Origin: Anseongella ginsenosidimutans
GTDB lineage: Bacteria > Bacteroidota > Bacteroidia > Sphingobacteriales > Sphingobacteriaceae
Direction: 5' to 3'
DNA length: 64,000 nt
Assembly (NCBI GenBank): GCA_029268045.1
Contig: JAJUHF010000003.1
Location: 1 to 64,000 of the forward strand
Shown one piece after another: positions 21,110 through 30,599 of the stretch; position 1 is the first letter of the stretch; every line of letters starts with the position of its first letter. Below the pieces are notes generated by a model, which saw nothing but the letters and a program-made list of their open reading frames with translations, was not told the origin of the DNA and ran no database searches. Position numbers and translations under genes: made by a program.

Positions 21110-21514
21110 TTAACCTATAATTACGCCCGGTTTGTTTACCAAGGGCACGCGTACCAGATTTTCCTCCACGATGCTTTCGGGAAGGAAAATAAATTTTTTA
21201 TCGTAGATCGTACCATGCAGATAGTAGCTCAGCCAGTATTCGTTGTTCAGACCGAACACCTGCTCGTCGATCAACTCCACCAGCGCATATTCCCGGGCTT
21301 CGATGCGCGGAAAAGCATGACGCAGGACCGAGGTTTTCACTTCCTTGCCGTCTTTGGTCCCGTAGCCCTTGGAGCTGATCATGACCGTCTCGATCGCCTC
21401 GTCCTTCAGGTTAAGCAAAAACACGCGCCAGCTCTTCGCTTCAGCGGAAGCTTCTTCAAGCACCACCGCTACGGCGATATCTCTGACTTCGTTTTTAGGA
21501 AGATGGCTAAGCAT
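21110..21514 (-). CDS. Hypothetical protein (134 aa), downstream of topA
   Basis: Complete ORF, 25 bp after topA on the same strand; no motif recognised. Confidence 0.75.
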   Translation of the reverse strand: MLSHLPKNEVRDIAVAVVLEEASAEAKSWRVFLLNLKDEAIETVMISSKGYGTKDGKEVKTSVLRHAFPRIEAREYALVELIDEQVFGLNNEYWLSYYLHGTIYDKKFIFLPESIVEENLVRVPLVNKPGVIIG

Positions 21515-21539
21515 AACAGCGTCGGATGTATAATTTCGA

Positions 21540-23882
21540 TTATTTCGATTTGCGCCGCGATTTCGATTTTGGATTGGCTTTGGCTTCTTCGGCCAGCCTC
21601 ACGCAGTCTTCATAGCTCAGCGACGCCGGGTCGGTGCCCTTGGGAATTTTTACATTCTGCTTTCCAAAAGCGATAAATGGACCCCAACGTCCATTAAGCA
21701 CCTTCACATCCGGGTTTTCATCGAAGGTCTTGATGGTCTTTTCAGCGTCTTTCTTTCGCTTCTCCTGAATGATTCCGATGGCCTGCTCTTCGGTCACATC
21801 CAGCGGCTCAATGCCTTTAGGAATGGAATAAAACTTTTTATTGTGCAGGATATACGGACCGAACCGGCCGATATTCACCTGCATTTCCTGGTCTTCAAAG
21901 AATCCGATCTTCCGAGGCATTTTGAACAATTCCAGCGCCTCTTCCAACTGAATGGTTTCAATGGACTGGTTTCCGCGCAGACTGGCATATTTGGGCTTTT
22001 CCTCTTCACTGCTGTCTCCCAACTGCACAAACGGACCGTACCGGCCGATGCGAACCGATACCCGCTTCCCGCTCACCGGATCAACCCCCAGCTCGCGCTC
22101 GCCGGTAGCTTTGTCGGCCTCCTGCAGGGTCTTTTCAACATTCTGGCGGAACGGACCGTAAAATTCCTCCAGCATCCGGGTCCACTCTTTCATGCCTTGG
22201 GCTATCTCATCGAATTCCTTTTCGACCCGGGCGGTAAAATGGTAATCCATGATGCCGTTAAAATGCTGCAACAGGAAGTCGTTGACTACCGCTCCTACAT
22301 CACTGGGAAAAAGTTTGTTTTTCTCGGCGCCGGTGATCTCGGTTGCGATTTCCTTTTGAACACCCGCGGTCGTCTCCGACCCCTTCGACTTACGGTACGT
22401 AAAGACCCGGTAATCACGGGGTTTCCCCTCCCGGTCTTCCTTGGATACATAACCCCGCTTTTGGATCGTCGAAATCGTGGGTGCATAGGTGGATGGCCGT
22501 CCAATCCCCAGTTCCTCCAGTTTTTTAACCAGACTCGCCTCCGTGTACCGGGCGGGAGCGCGTGAAAACCGCTCGGTTGCCCGCATCTCCTCCAAATCAA
22601 GCTGCTGCCCTTTGGTCAGCGGAGGCAAGACGCCCTTGACTTCCGATGTGTTCTCATCGTCGTCGTCGGTGGATTCGATGTACACCTTCAGAAAACCGTC
22701 AAATTTCAGCACTTCACCTTCAGCGACCAATTCTTCATCGCGGGTGGAAACGCCTATTCTGACACTGGTTTTCTCAAATTCGGCTTCGCTCATCTGGGAG
22801 GCGATGGCCCGCTTCCAGATCAATTCGTAAAGCCGCTGTTCTGCGGAATCGCCTTCAATGCTGTGTTGCCCGAAGTAGGTCGGCCGGATGGCCTCGTGCG
22901 CTTCCTGGGCTCCGGAGCTTTTGGTTTTATACCTTCTCAGTTTATGATACCGTTCCCCATAGGCTTTGCTGATTTCCTGCCGGGCGCCTTCCAGGGCCGT
23001 GTCGGACAGATTGACCGAATCGGTACGCATGTAGGTGATCTTACCCGATTCATACAGCCGTTGGGCCACCACCATGGTGCGCGACACGGAAAAGCCCAGT
23101 TTCCGCGAAGCCTCCTGCTGAAGCGTGGAGGTGGTAAACGGCGGAGCCGGTGTCCTTCGCGAAGGCTTCACCTCCAGACTGTTCACGGTGAAGTCCGCAG
23201 CCATGCAATCCGACAGAAATGCGGTGGCTTCCTCCTCCTGCCGGAAGCGCTTGGGGAGCTCCGCTTTCAGGACCGCTTTCCCGTTTACACGGAAAACGGC
23301 TGTGATCCGAAATTGCGCTTCGGGTACAAAGGCATTGATCTCCCGCTCCCGCTCGACAATCAGGCGAACCGCTACGGATTGTACCCTTCCGGCGGACAGG
23401 GACGGTTTTACTTTCTTCCAAAGGACAGGCGACAACTCAAAACCCACCAGGCGGTCCAACACACGCCGCGCCTGCTGGGCACGGACCAGGTCGTAATCGA
23501 TCTGCCTGGGGTTTTCGATCGCAGCTAAAATGGCCGGTTTGGTGATCTCATGGAATACGATCCGCCTCACTTTTTCTTCAGGGAGTTTCAATACTTCCGC
23601 CAGATGCCAGGAAATGGCTTCCCCTTCCCGGTCCTCATCCGTTGCCAGCCAGATCACTTCCGCCTTCTTCGCCAACTTTTTCAATTCTTCCACCACCGGT
23701 TTCTTATCGGCCGGAACTTCGTATTTTTGTGAAAAATCGTTCTCCACATCAATGGCGTCGTCACCCTTGACCAGGTCCCGGATATGCCCATAACTTGATT
23801 TCACAAGAAAGTCAGGGCCTAAATAGCCTTCTATAGTTTTCGCCTTTGCCGGCGATTCCACGATCAATAAGTTTTTTGCCAT
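21540..23882 (-). CDS. topA: DNA topoisomerase I
   Basis: MAKNLLIVESPAKAKTIEGYLG; SAGRVQSVAVRLI; ITYMRTDSVNLS; GRPSTYAPTISTIQKRGYV. Confidence 0.98.
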   Translation of the reverse strand: MAKNLLIVESPAKAKTIEGYLGPDFLVKSSYGHIRDLVKGDDAIDVENDFSQKYEVPADKKPVVEELKKLAKKAEVIWLATDEDREGEAISWHLAEVLKLPEEKVRRIVFHEITKPAILAAIENPRQIDYDLVRAQQARRVLDRLVGFELSPVLWKKVKPSLSAGRVQSVAVRLIVEREREINAFVPEAQFRITAVFRVNGKAVLKAELPKRFRQEEEATAFLSDCMAADFTVNSLEVKPSRRTPAPPFTTSTLQQEASRKLGFSVSRTMVVAQRLYESGKITYMRTDSVNLSDTALEGARQEISKAYGERYHKLRRYKTKSSGAQEAHEAIRPTYFGQHSIEGDSAEQRLYELIWKRAIASQMSEAEFEKTSVRIGVSTRDEELVAEGEVLKFDGFLKVYIESTDDDDENTSEVKGVLPPLTKGQQLDLEEMRATERFSRAPARYTEASLVKKLEELGIGRPSTYAPTISTIQKRGYVSKEDREGKPRDYRVFTYRKSKGSETTAGVQKEIATEITGAEKNKLFPSDVGAVVNDFLLQHFNGIMDYHFTARVEKEFDEIAQGMKEWTRMLEEFYGPFRQNVEKTLQEADKATGERELGVDPVSGKRVSVRIGRYGPFVQLGDSSEEEKPKYASLRGNQSIETIQLEEALELFKMPRKIGFFEDQEMQVNIGRFGPYILHNKKFYSIPKGIEPLDVTEEQAIGIIQEKRKKDAEKTIKTFDENPDVKVLNGRWGPFIAFGKQNVKIPKGTDPASLSYEDCVRLAEEAKANPKSKSRRKSK

Positions 23883-24030
23883 TCGGTTTAATGCTGCTGA
23901 CCGGACAGTACCTCATTTGCCTGACCGGCATTCCGCAAAGAAAGAGATTTGGTTTCAAAAACAAAAACTATTGGACGGAAACCTTACCCTTTCCGGCACT
24001 GGCAGGGATTCCGTCACCGGTTCCCGAGGG

Positions 24031-25665
24031 TCAGGTTTGAATGAGTCCGGGGTTGAATCGTTTCCCCAGGGGCGCGTGATTGGCCGCGGCAATGCCCTCG
24101 GAGATTATCCGCCGGGTGTCCAGTGGATCAATGATCGCATCCACCCACAGGCGCGAAGCGGCGTAGTATGGCGACAACTGGGCGTTGTAGCGTTCGGTTA
24201 TTTCCTTCAGCAGGGCCTGCTCCGATTCCTTGCCGATTTCCTGGCCCGCCGCCTTCAGGGCCGACTCCTGGATCTGCAGTAAGGTTTTGGCCGCCTGATC
24301 TCCACCCATCACGCCCATGCGCGCACTTGGCCAGGCCAGCATCAACCGGGGATCGTAGGCTTTTCCGCACATCGCGTAATTACCTGCTCCAAACGAATTG
24401 CCCACCACCACGGTAAATTTGGGAACCACCGAGTTGGCCACCGCATTGACCATTTTCGCGCCGTCTTTAATAATCCCTCCATGTTCCGAGCGCGTTCCTA
24501 CCATAAAGCCGGTGACATCCTGCAAAAAGAGCAGGGGGATGGTTTTCTGGTTACAGTTCATGATAAAGCGGGTCGCCTTGTCGGCCGAATCTGAGTAGAT
24601 GACGCCGCCGAATTGCATTTCCCCGGACCGGGTTTTCACAACCGTACGCTGGTTTGCCACAATGCCCACCGCCCAGCCATCAATCCGCGCCAGGCCGCAA
24701 ATAATGCTTTGTCCGTAACCCGCTTTGTATTCATCCAGCTCAGAGGCATCCACCAGGCGGTAAATGATTTCCCGCATATCGTAGGGCTTATTCCGGTCAT
24801 GAGGCAGCAAGCCGTATATTTCCTGTTCGTCCTTGCGGGGTTTCTGGGGGGCGGCCCGGTTAAAGCCTGCCAGCGAGACCGCTCCCAGCTTATCCATGAT
24901 CCGGCGGATCGCCTCCAGACAAGCGTAATCATCGGGAAATTTATAATCGGTCACTCCGGAAATTTCACAATGGGTCTCCGCTCCGCCCAGGGTCTGGTTA
25001 TCGGTTTCCTCTCCAATCGCCGACTTGACCAAATACGATCCGGCCAGAAATACCGAACCTGTCCCCTCCACGATCAGGGCCTCGTCACTCATCACCGGCA
25101 AGTACGCCCCCCCGGCCACACAGCTTCCCATGATCGCTGCGATCTGCACAATTCCCATGGATGACATGTGGGCGTTATTTCGAAAAATCCGTCCAAAATG
25201 TTCCTTATCCGGAAAAATTTCATCCTGAAGCGGTAAGAATACGCCCGCGCTATCCACCAGGTAAATGATCGGAAGCCGGTTGTCCATGGCAATTTCCTGG
25301 GCCCGCAGATTCTTTTTGGCCGTCATCGGAAACCAGGCGCCTGCTTTCACCGTGGCGTCATTGGCCACCACCACACATTGTTTCCCCGATACGTAACCGA
25401 TCCCGGCAATCACCCCCGCCGAGGGGCATCCGCCGTATTCACCATACATTCCATCGGCTGCCAGGGCGCCGATCTCCAGAAAATGGCTGTCCTTATCCAG
25501 AAGGTGCCGGATCCGTTCTCTGGCAAGCAGTTTCCCTTTTGCCTTTTGTTTGGCTGCATTGGCCTGGCCTCCCCCCTCCAGCACAGCCTGCTGCTTTGCC
25601 CGCAGTTCATTCAGGAGCTGTCTGTTGAAATCCTGATTTCTTTCAAAGTCGAGACTTTCCGGCAT
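24031..25665 (-). CDS. Acyl-CoA carboxylase carboxyltransferase (beta) subunit, methylcrotonyl-CoA carboxylase-like
   Basis: GKLLARERIRHLLD; GGAYLPVMSDEALIVEGTGSVFLAGSYLVKSAIGE; GNSFGAGNYAMCGKAYDPRLMLAWPSARMGVMGGDQAAKTL; internal ATG at 25665. Confidence 0.93.
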   Translation of the reverse strand: MPESLDFERNQDFNRQLLNELRAKQQAVLEGGGQANAAKQKAKGKLLARERIRHLLDKDSHFLEIGALAADGMYGEYGGCPSAGVIAGIGYVSGKQCVVVANDATVKAGAWFPMTAKKNLRAQEIAMDNRLPIIYLVDSAGVFLPLQDEIFPDKEHFGRIFRNNAHMSSMGIVQIAAIMGSCVAGGAYLPVMSDEALIVEGTGSVFLAGSYLVKSAIGEETDNQTLGGAETHCEISGVTDYKFPDDYACLEAIRRIMDKLGAVSLAGFNRAAPQKPRKDEQEIYGLLPHDRNKPYDMREIIYRLVDASELDEYKAGYGQSIICGLARIDGWAVGIVANQRTVVKTRSGEMQFGGVIYSDSADKATRFIMNCNQKTIPLLFLQDVTGFMVGTRSEHGGIIKDGAKMVNAVANSVVPKFTVVVGNSFGAGNYAMCGKAYDPRLMLAWPSARMGVMGGDQAAKTLLQIQESALKAAGQEIGKESEQALLKEITERYNAQLSPYYAASRLWVDAIIDPLDTRRIISEGIAAANHAPLGKRFNPGLIQT

Positions 25666-25676
25666 TCCTGTATTGC

Positions 25677-27146
25677 TTACCTCGAATAATTCGGTGCTTC
25701 TTTGGTAATGATGATGTCGTGCGGATGGCTTTCGCGAAGTCCCGCCGCGGTGATCTTGACAAACCGGGCTTTTTGAAGATCCTCGATCGTGGCTGCGCCG
25801 CAATAACCCATACCGGCACGCAAACCGCCGATGTATTGGTGCATAACCTCCTGCAGGGTACCTTTATAGGGAACCCTGCCCACAATACCCTCGGGCACCA
25901 GTTTTTTAATATCGTCTTCCACGTCCTGGAAATAACGGTCTTTCGAGCCGCGCTCCATCGCTTCCACCGAACCCATGCCCCGGTAGGATTTGAATTTCCT
26001 TCCTTCGTAAATAATGGTTTCGCCAGGTGATTCTTCCACGCCGGCGAACAGCGACCCGGCCATGACCGAACTGGCTCCTGCCGCAATGGCCTTTACGATG
26101 TCCCCCGTCTGTTTGATCCCGCCGTCTGCAATAACAGGAACCCCCATCCCTTCCAGGGCCCGGGCCGCATCGTAAACGGCGCTGAGCTGCGGAACCCCCA
26201 CGCCGGCAACCACGCGTGTCGTACAGATGGATCCCGGCCCGATACCGACTTTCACTCCGTCCACTCCGGCATCGGCAAGCGCCTTGGCTCCTTCCCCGGT
26301 ACCCACGTTGCCTGCGATGATATCCAGATCCGGAAAACGTGCTTTTACCTTTTTCACTTCGTTGATCACTCCCCGGGAATGCCCGTGGGCTGTATCGATA
26401 ATGACCACGTCCACACCGGCGTTCACCAGGGCGGCAACCCGCTCCAGGGTGTCTGCCGTAACGCCAACGGCAGCGCCTACCCGCAACCGTCCGTGGTCGT
26501 CCTTGCATGCGGTGGGGAAATTCTTGAATTTCTGAATATCCTTGTAGGTAATCAGTCCACTTAATTTTCCTTCCTTGTTTACTACCGGCAGCTTCTCGAT
26601 TTTATGGTTCTGAAGGATTTCTTCAGCCTGGGTCAGATCCGTGCCTTCCGGGGCGGTCACCAGGTTGTGACGGGTCATGACCTGTCCCACCTTCAGGGTG
26701 GTGTCCCGCTGAAAACGGAGGTCCCGGTTGGTGAGGATCCCCACCAGTTTGCAGTTGTCTTCCACGATCGGGATCCCGCCGATCTTGTATTCTTTCATCA
26801 GGTTGAGCGCCTCTTCCAGCGTCGCGTCCTCCCGGAGGGTAACCGGGTCGAGGATCATGCCGCTTTCCGAGCGTTTGACCTTTCTCACCTCCAGGGCCTG
26901 CCGCTCGATGCTCATGTTTTTATGGAGAATCCCAATGCCGCCTTCCTGGGCAATGGCGATGGCCAGAGCCGATTCAGTCACCGTATCCATGGCGGCTGAC
27001 ACGACGGGAATATTGATCTGAATGTTCCGCGTAAGTTTGGTCTGCGTATTGACTTCGCGAGGAAGGATCTCGGAATAAGCCGGAATGAGTAGCACGTCAT
27101 CGTATGTGAGGCCTTCTCCGGTGAATTTTGAGGGGTCTGACTGCAT
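25677..27146 (-). CDS. guaB: IMP dehydrogenase
   Basis: [20 protein letters not shown] pair; [30 protein letters not shown]. Confidence 0.98.
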   Translation of the reverse strand: MQSDPSKFTGEGLTYDDVLLIPAYSEILPREVNTQTKLTRNIQINIPVVSAAMDTVTESALAIAIAQEGGIGILHKNMSIERQALEVRKVKRSESGMILDPVTLREDATLEEALNLMKEYKIGGIPIVEDNCKLVGILTNRDLRFQRDTTLKVGQVMTRHNLVTAPEGTDLTQAEEILQNHKIEKLPVVNKEGKLSGLITYKDIQKFKNFPTACKDDHGRLRVGAAVGVTADTLERVAALVNAGVDVVIIDTAHGHSRGVINEVKKVKARFPDLDIIAGNVGTGEGAKALADAGVDGVKVGIGPGSICTTRVVAGVGVPQLSAVYDAARALEGMGVPVIADGGIKQTGDIVKAIAAGASSVMAGSLFAGVEESPGETIIYEGRKFKSYRGMGSVEAMERGSKDRYFQDVEDDIKKLVPEGIVGRVPYKGTLQEVMHQYIGGLRAGMGYCGAATIEDLQKARFVKITAAGLRESHPHDIIITKEAPNYSR

Positions 27147-27180
27147 GGCAAATAATAGAATTAAGGGTATATTATTTGCC
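27147..27180 (-). promoter_or_regulatory. Perfect 11-bp inverted repeat (N12 loop) abutting the guaB start codon
   Basis: GGCAAATAATA(27147-27157) / TATTATTTGCC(27170-27180). Confidence 0.7.
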
Positions 27181-27183
27181 GCA

Positions 27184-27191
27184 CAAAATTA
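27184..27191 (-). promoter_or_regulatory. Candidate guaB -7 box (TAATTTTG)
   Basis: Exact TAnnTTTG on the minus strand; predicted TSS falls at the outer edge of the dyad. Confidence 0.5.
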
Positions 27192-27216
27192 GCAATTTTT
27201 TCCGAATTATAATGAT

Positions 27217-27261
27217 CGCGTCCCTACTTTCTCACCGAAACCGGAGGAAAGCAGGGACGCG
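27217..27261. other. Stable hairpin between amt and guaB
   Basis: CGCGTCCCT(27217-27225)/AGGGACGCG(27253-27261), extended inward by CTTTC/GAAAG and CCG/CGG; no U-tract. Confidence 0.6.
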
Positions 27262-27283
27262 GAGGAACAAATCGGAAAAGAGA

Positions 27284-28693
27284 TCAGGAAATCAATTCTT
27301 TTTCTCCCGATACGGTTTGCTTGTCGTGTTTCAAACGGCCTTGGGTATCAATCAGGAGATTTCCTTCAAGGTATTTCTCGTCGTGCTGACTCAGATCGAG
27401 ACCAACTTCCTCTTCTTCAGCCGATACGCGAAGCGGATAAACCAGGTTGATTCCTTTGAATATCAGCCAGGAAACCGTGAAACTGTAACCAACCACCAAG
27501 AGCATTCCGAGGAATTGGTTTTTAAACAGCTCGAAGTTTCCATACCACCAGCCACTGTCGATATCCGCGTTCACCACGGTGCTGGCAAACACACCGGTCA
27601 GCAGCATGCCCACGATTCCGCCGACGCCGTGGCAGGGGAATACATCCAGCGTGTCGTCGATCGTAGAGCGCGATTTCCAATGAACAAACATATTGGAAGC
27701 TACGCTGGCAATCACCCCGATGAACATACTCTGGGGTATTCCCACAAATCCGGCAGCAGGCGTAATAGCCACCATGCCCACAACCGCCCCGATACAAAAT
27801 CCGAGCGCCGACGGTTTTCTCCCCCGGGCCGCATCGAACAGGATCCAGGCTAGGCCTGCCGCGGCGGTCGCGGTATTGGTCGTGGCAAAGGCGGAGGCGG
27901 CCAGGCCGTTTGCCCCCAGGGCGGAACCGGCGTTGAACCCGAACCATCCGAACCACAGCAGCCCGGTACCGAGTAATACAAAAGGTATATTGGCTGGTTG
28001 AATGCTTTTCTTTATTATATGGTCTTTCCGGCGTTTGAGGATCAGCGCACCGGCAAGAGCCGCGCAGCCGGCTGAAATATGAACCACCGTTCCGCCGGCA
28101 AAGTCAAGTACGCCAAGCTGAAAAAGAATTCCATCCGGGTGCCAGGTCCAATGCGCAATGGGCGCATAGACCAGCAGGCTAAACAGGATCATGAACAAAA
28201 TGTAGCCGGTAAACCGGATGCGTTCGGCAACCCCGCCTACGACCAGTGCCGGCGTGATGACCGCGAATTTCATCTGAAAAAGCGCGAACAGCAACAGGGG
28301 GATGGTCGGAGCCAGGCTCCAGGGCTCACCGGAGGCCACCCCTTTAAAAAAGAAGAAGGTGGTGGGATTTCCGACAAACCCGTTCAATGATTCGCCAAAT
28401 GCCAGGCTGAATCCCACCACAATCCAGACAACCGTAATAAGCCCGGTTGCGATAAAACTTTGAAGCATGGTGGAAATCACGCTTTTCCGGTTCACCATTC
28501 CTCCATAAAAGAACGACAAACCCGGTGTCATCAGAAAAACCAGGGTTGCTGCCACTAAAATCCAGGCTACATCCGAGCTGTTTACGACACTTTCGTCAAA
28601 GTTTACCCCTTCTGACGGTACAAATACAGCAAAAACACTGATAACCGCCAGAACAATCATAGGTAGGACCGATTTTAATGTAATTTTTTCCAT
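27284..28693 (-). CDS. amt: Ammonium transporter (Amt family)
   Basis: VAATLVFLMTPGLSFFYGGMVNRKS; DFAGGTVVHISAG; FPCHGVGGIVGMLLTGVFA. Confidence 0.96.
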   Translation of the reverse strand: MEKITLKSVLPMIVLAVISVFAVFVPSEGVNFDESVVNSSDVAWILVAATLVFLMTPGLSFFYGGMVNRKSVISTMLQSFIATGLITVVWIVVGFSLAFGESLNGFVGNPTTFFFFKGVASGEPWSLAPTIPLLLFALFQMKFAVITPALVVGGVAERIRFTGYILFMILFSLLVYAPIAHWTWHPDGILFQLGVLDFAGGTVVHISAGCAALAGALILKRRKDHIIKKSIQPANIPFVLLGTGLLWFGWFGFNAGSALGANGLAASAFATTNTATAAAGLAWILFDAARGRKPSALGFCIGAVVGMVAITPAAGFVGIPQSMFIGVIASVASNMFVHWKSRSTIDDTLDVFPCHGVGGIVGMLLTGVFASTVVNADIDSGWWYGNFELFKNQFLGMLLVVGYSFTVSWLIFKGINLVYPLRVSAEEEEVGLDLSQHDEKYLEGNLLIDTQGRLKHDKQTVSGEKELIS

Positions 28694-28710
28694 TTACTTG
28701 TGATTTGAAG

Positions 28711-28718
28711 CAAAAGTA
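28711..28718 (-). promoter_or_regulatory. Candidate amt -7 box (TACTTTTG)
   Basis: Exact TAnnTTTG on the minus strand; TTG about 21 nt further upstream. Confidence 0.5.
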
Positions 28719-28799
28719 CGCAGCAAACCACCAATAATGCAACACTTTTTTTAATTTTTTTTTAAAAACTCTGATTTTTTTAGACTTTTCACCTAAAAC

Positions 28800-29906
28800 C
28801 TATAACATTTTTGAATATTTATACCCAAAACCCGATACATTCTCAACATATCCGGCAATTTCAAGACTCAAAAGTGATGAAAGTAGGATATTTCTTGGAA
28901 TTCCAGTCTTGTTTACGAGCTCATCTACCGAAATATGGTCGATTTGCTTCAAAACTTTCAGAATTTTGCGCTCGTTTTCATTTTTTATAGCCGGAACAGT
29001 CGGATGGGAGTCTTTTTTAAAATCTTCCTGCCAGTTTAAATAGTGAGCTACATCCGCCCCTGCGGTGACCAGCTGAGCCTGCTGGTTTTTTATTAAGGCG
29101 AGGCATCCCGCAGCGTTCTCATCGCTCAGGCGGCCGGGCAGCGCAAATACTTCCCGGTCGTATCCGGAGGCGATCCCTGCGGTAATCAGGGCTCCACCCT
29201 TTTCCGTTGCTTCCACCACCAGGGTCGCATCGGAAAGGCCGGCTATAATCCGGTTTCTTTTCGGGAAGTTACCGGGAGCCGGAGGACAGTCGTGCATGAA
29301 TTCACTAAGTAGCCCACCCTGTGAGCGGATGCTTCGCGAAATCCCCGCATGGGCCGCCGGATACATGTGATTCAGTCCGTGCCCTAAAACGGCCACGGTG
29401 GGCAAGCCGTATTTCAGGGCTGCCTGATGGGCGGTCACATCGATCCCGTAAGCCAGGCCGCTCACGATGAGTGGCCGGTAAGGAGCCAGCTGTTCGATTA
29501 GGAACTCACAAACCCGTTTTCCATACCGGGTGGCGCGCCGGGACCCCACAATGCTCAGCACACGCGGATGGTCCAGCTCCGCGTTCCCCCGATGAAAAAG
29601 TACCAGGGGCGCGTCGTAGCATTGCTTCAGCCGATCCGGATAATTGCTGTCGTAATAAAAAAGCCGCTGCACGCCGTACTTTTCCATGTAATTCAGTTCG
29701 GCCTCTGCCCGCCTGAGCGCGTCCTTCCGGAAGGCGGCTTTAAATGACCGCGCCAGCCTGGTACCGATGCCCGGAATTTGGATCAGGTCTTTTTCGGATT
29801 CGTTAAAAACAGCCTCTTCGCTGCCGTAATGTTCCAACAGGATCCGGGCGTGCACCGGACCAATGCCTGGCAGCAGGGTAAGCGCCAGTTGATGTAAGGG
29901 GGACAT
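28800..29906 (-). CDS. dprA: DNA-processing protein DprA
   Basis: LALTLLPGIGPVHARILLEHYGS; SIVGSRRATRYG; GLAYGIDVTAHQAAL; FPKRNRIIAGLSDATLVVEA. Confidence 0.96.
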   Translation of the reverse strand: MSPLHQLALTLLPGIGPVHARILLEHYGSEEAVFNESEKDLIQIPGIGTRLARSFKAAFRKDALRRAEAELNYMEKYGVQRLFYYDSNYPDRLKQCYDAPLVLFHRGNAELDHPRVLSIVGSRRATRYGKRVCEFLIEQLAPYRPLIVSGLAYGIDVTAHQAALKYGLPTVAVLGHGLNHMYPAAHAGISRSIRSQGGLLSEFMHDCPPAPGNFPKRNRIIAGLSDATLVVEATEKGGALITAGIASGYDREVFALPGRLSDENAAGCLALIKNQQAQLVTAGADVAHYLNWQEDFKKDSHPTVPAIKNENERKILKVLKQIDHISVDELVNKTGIPRNILLSSLLSLEIAGYVENVSGFGYKYSKML

Positions 29907-29957
29907 AGGTAAATGTCTTTATGGTAAACGTTATCTCTAAAAAATCCCAACGGCCTG

Positions 29958-30599
29958 TCAGCCTACCGGAATGTGGACTACATATTTCATATCAAAAAAA
30001 GATTCCTTAAAAAAATCGCTGATCGAGTAGCAGGTTGCCGGACAGGGCAATTCGGCCAGCTCGGCAGCCAGCTCGCCGCCCGCAGAAAGGTCACCGCCTT
30101 TTAAATAGAGGATCCCGTTTTGTAGCCGGTTAAAGGAATCCCGGGCTACCTTTCCGTTCACCCAGTTGTAAAAAACCGGAAGCCGGGTAACTGCCCGGGA
30201 AATCACGAAATCGAAACGCTCCTTGAGATTTTCCACACGCTCCTGGGCCGCCCGGACGTTGTCCAGGCCCAGCCTGTCGGCAATGTCCTCTACCACGCGG
30301 ATCTTTTTCCCGATGGAATCGACAAGTAAAAACCGGGTCCGGGGGAACAGGATGGCCAAGGGAATTCCGGGAAAGCCGCCCCCGGTACCTGCATCCAGCA
30401 CCGCGGTGTCGTTTTTGAAAGAAATCACCCGGGCAATCGCGAGCGAATGGAGGACATGCCGCTCGTAAAGGTGATCTATATCTTTTCTGGAAATGACATT
30501 GATCTTTGCATTCCAGTCCGCGTAGCATTCCTTCAGCGAGGCCAATTGCTGAAGTTGACCGGGGTCCAGATCCGGAAAATAGTTCGTGATCACTTCCAT
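29958..30599 (-). CDS. rsmG: 16S rRNA (guanine527-N7)-methyltransferase RsmG
   Basis: NVISRKDIDHLYERHVLHSLAI; VLDAGTGGGFPGIPLAILFP; FDFVISRAVT. Confidence 0.96.
   Translation of the reverse strand: MEVITNYFPDLDPGQLQQLASLKECYADWNAKINVISRKDIDHLYERHVLHSLAIARVISFKNDTAVLDAGTGGGFPGIPLAILFPRTRFLLVDSIGKKIRVVEDIADRLGLDNVRAAQERVENLKERFDFVISRAVTRLPVFYNWVNGKVARDSFNRLQNGILYLKGGDLSAGGELAAELAELPCPATCYSISDFFKESFFDMKYVVHIPVG

Noticed and set aside
21530-21580. Tandem ATTTCGATT-like repeats near the topA 3' end
   Set aside because: Explained by the codons of the Lys/Ser-rich TopA tail (KSKSRRKSK).
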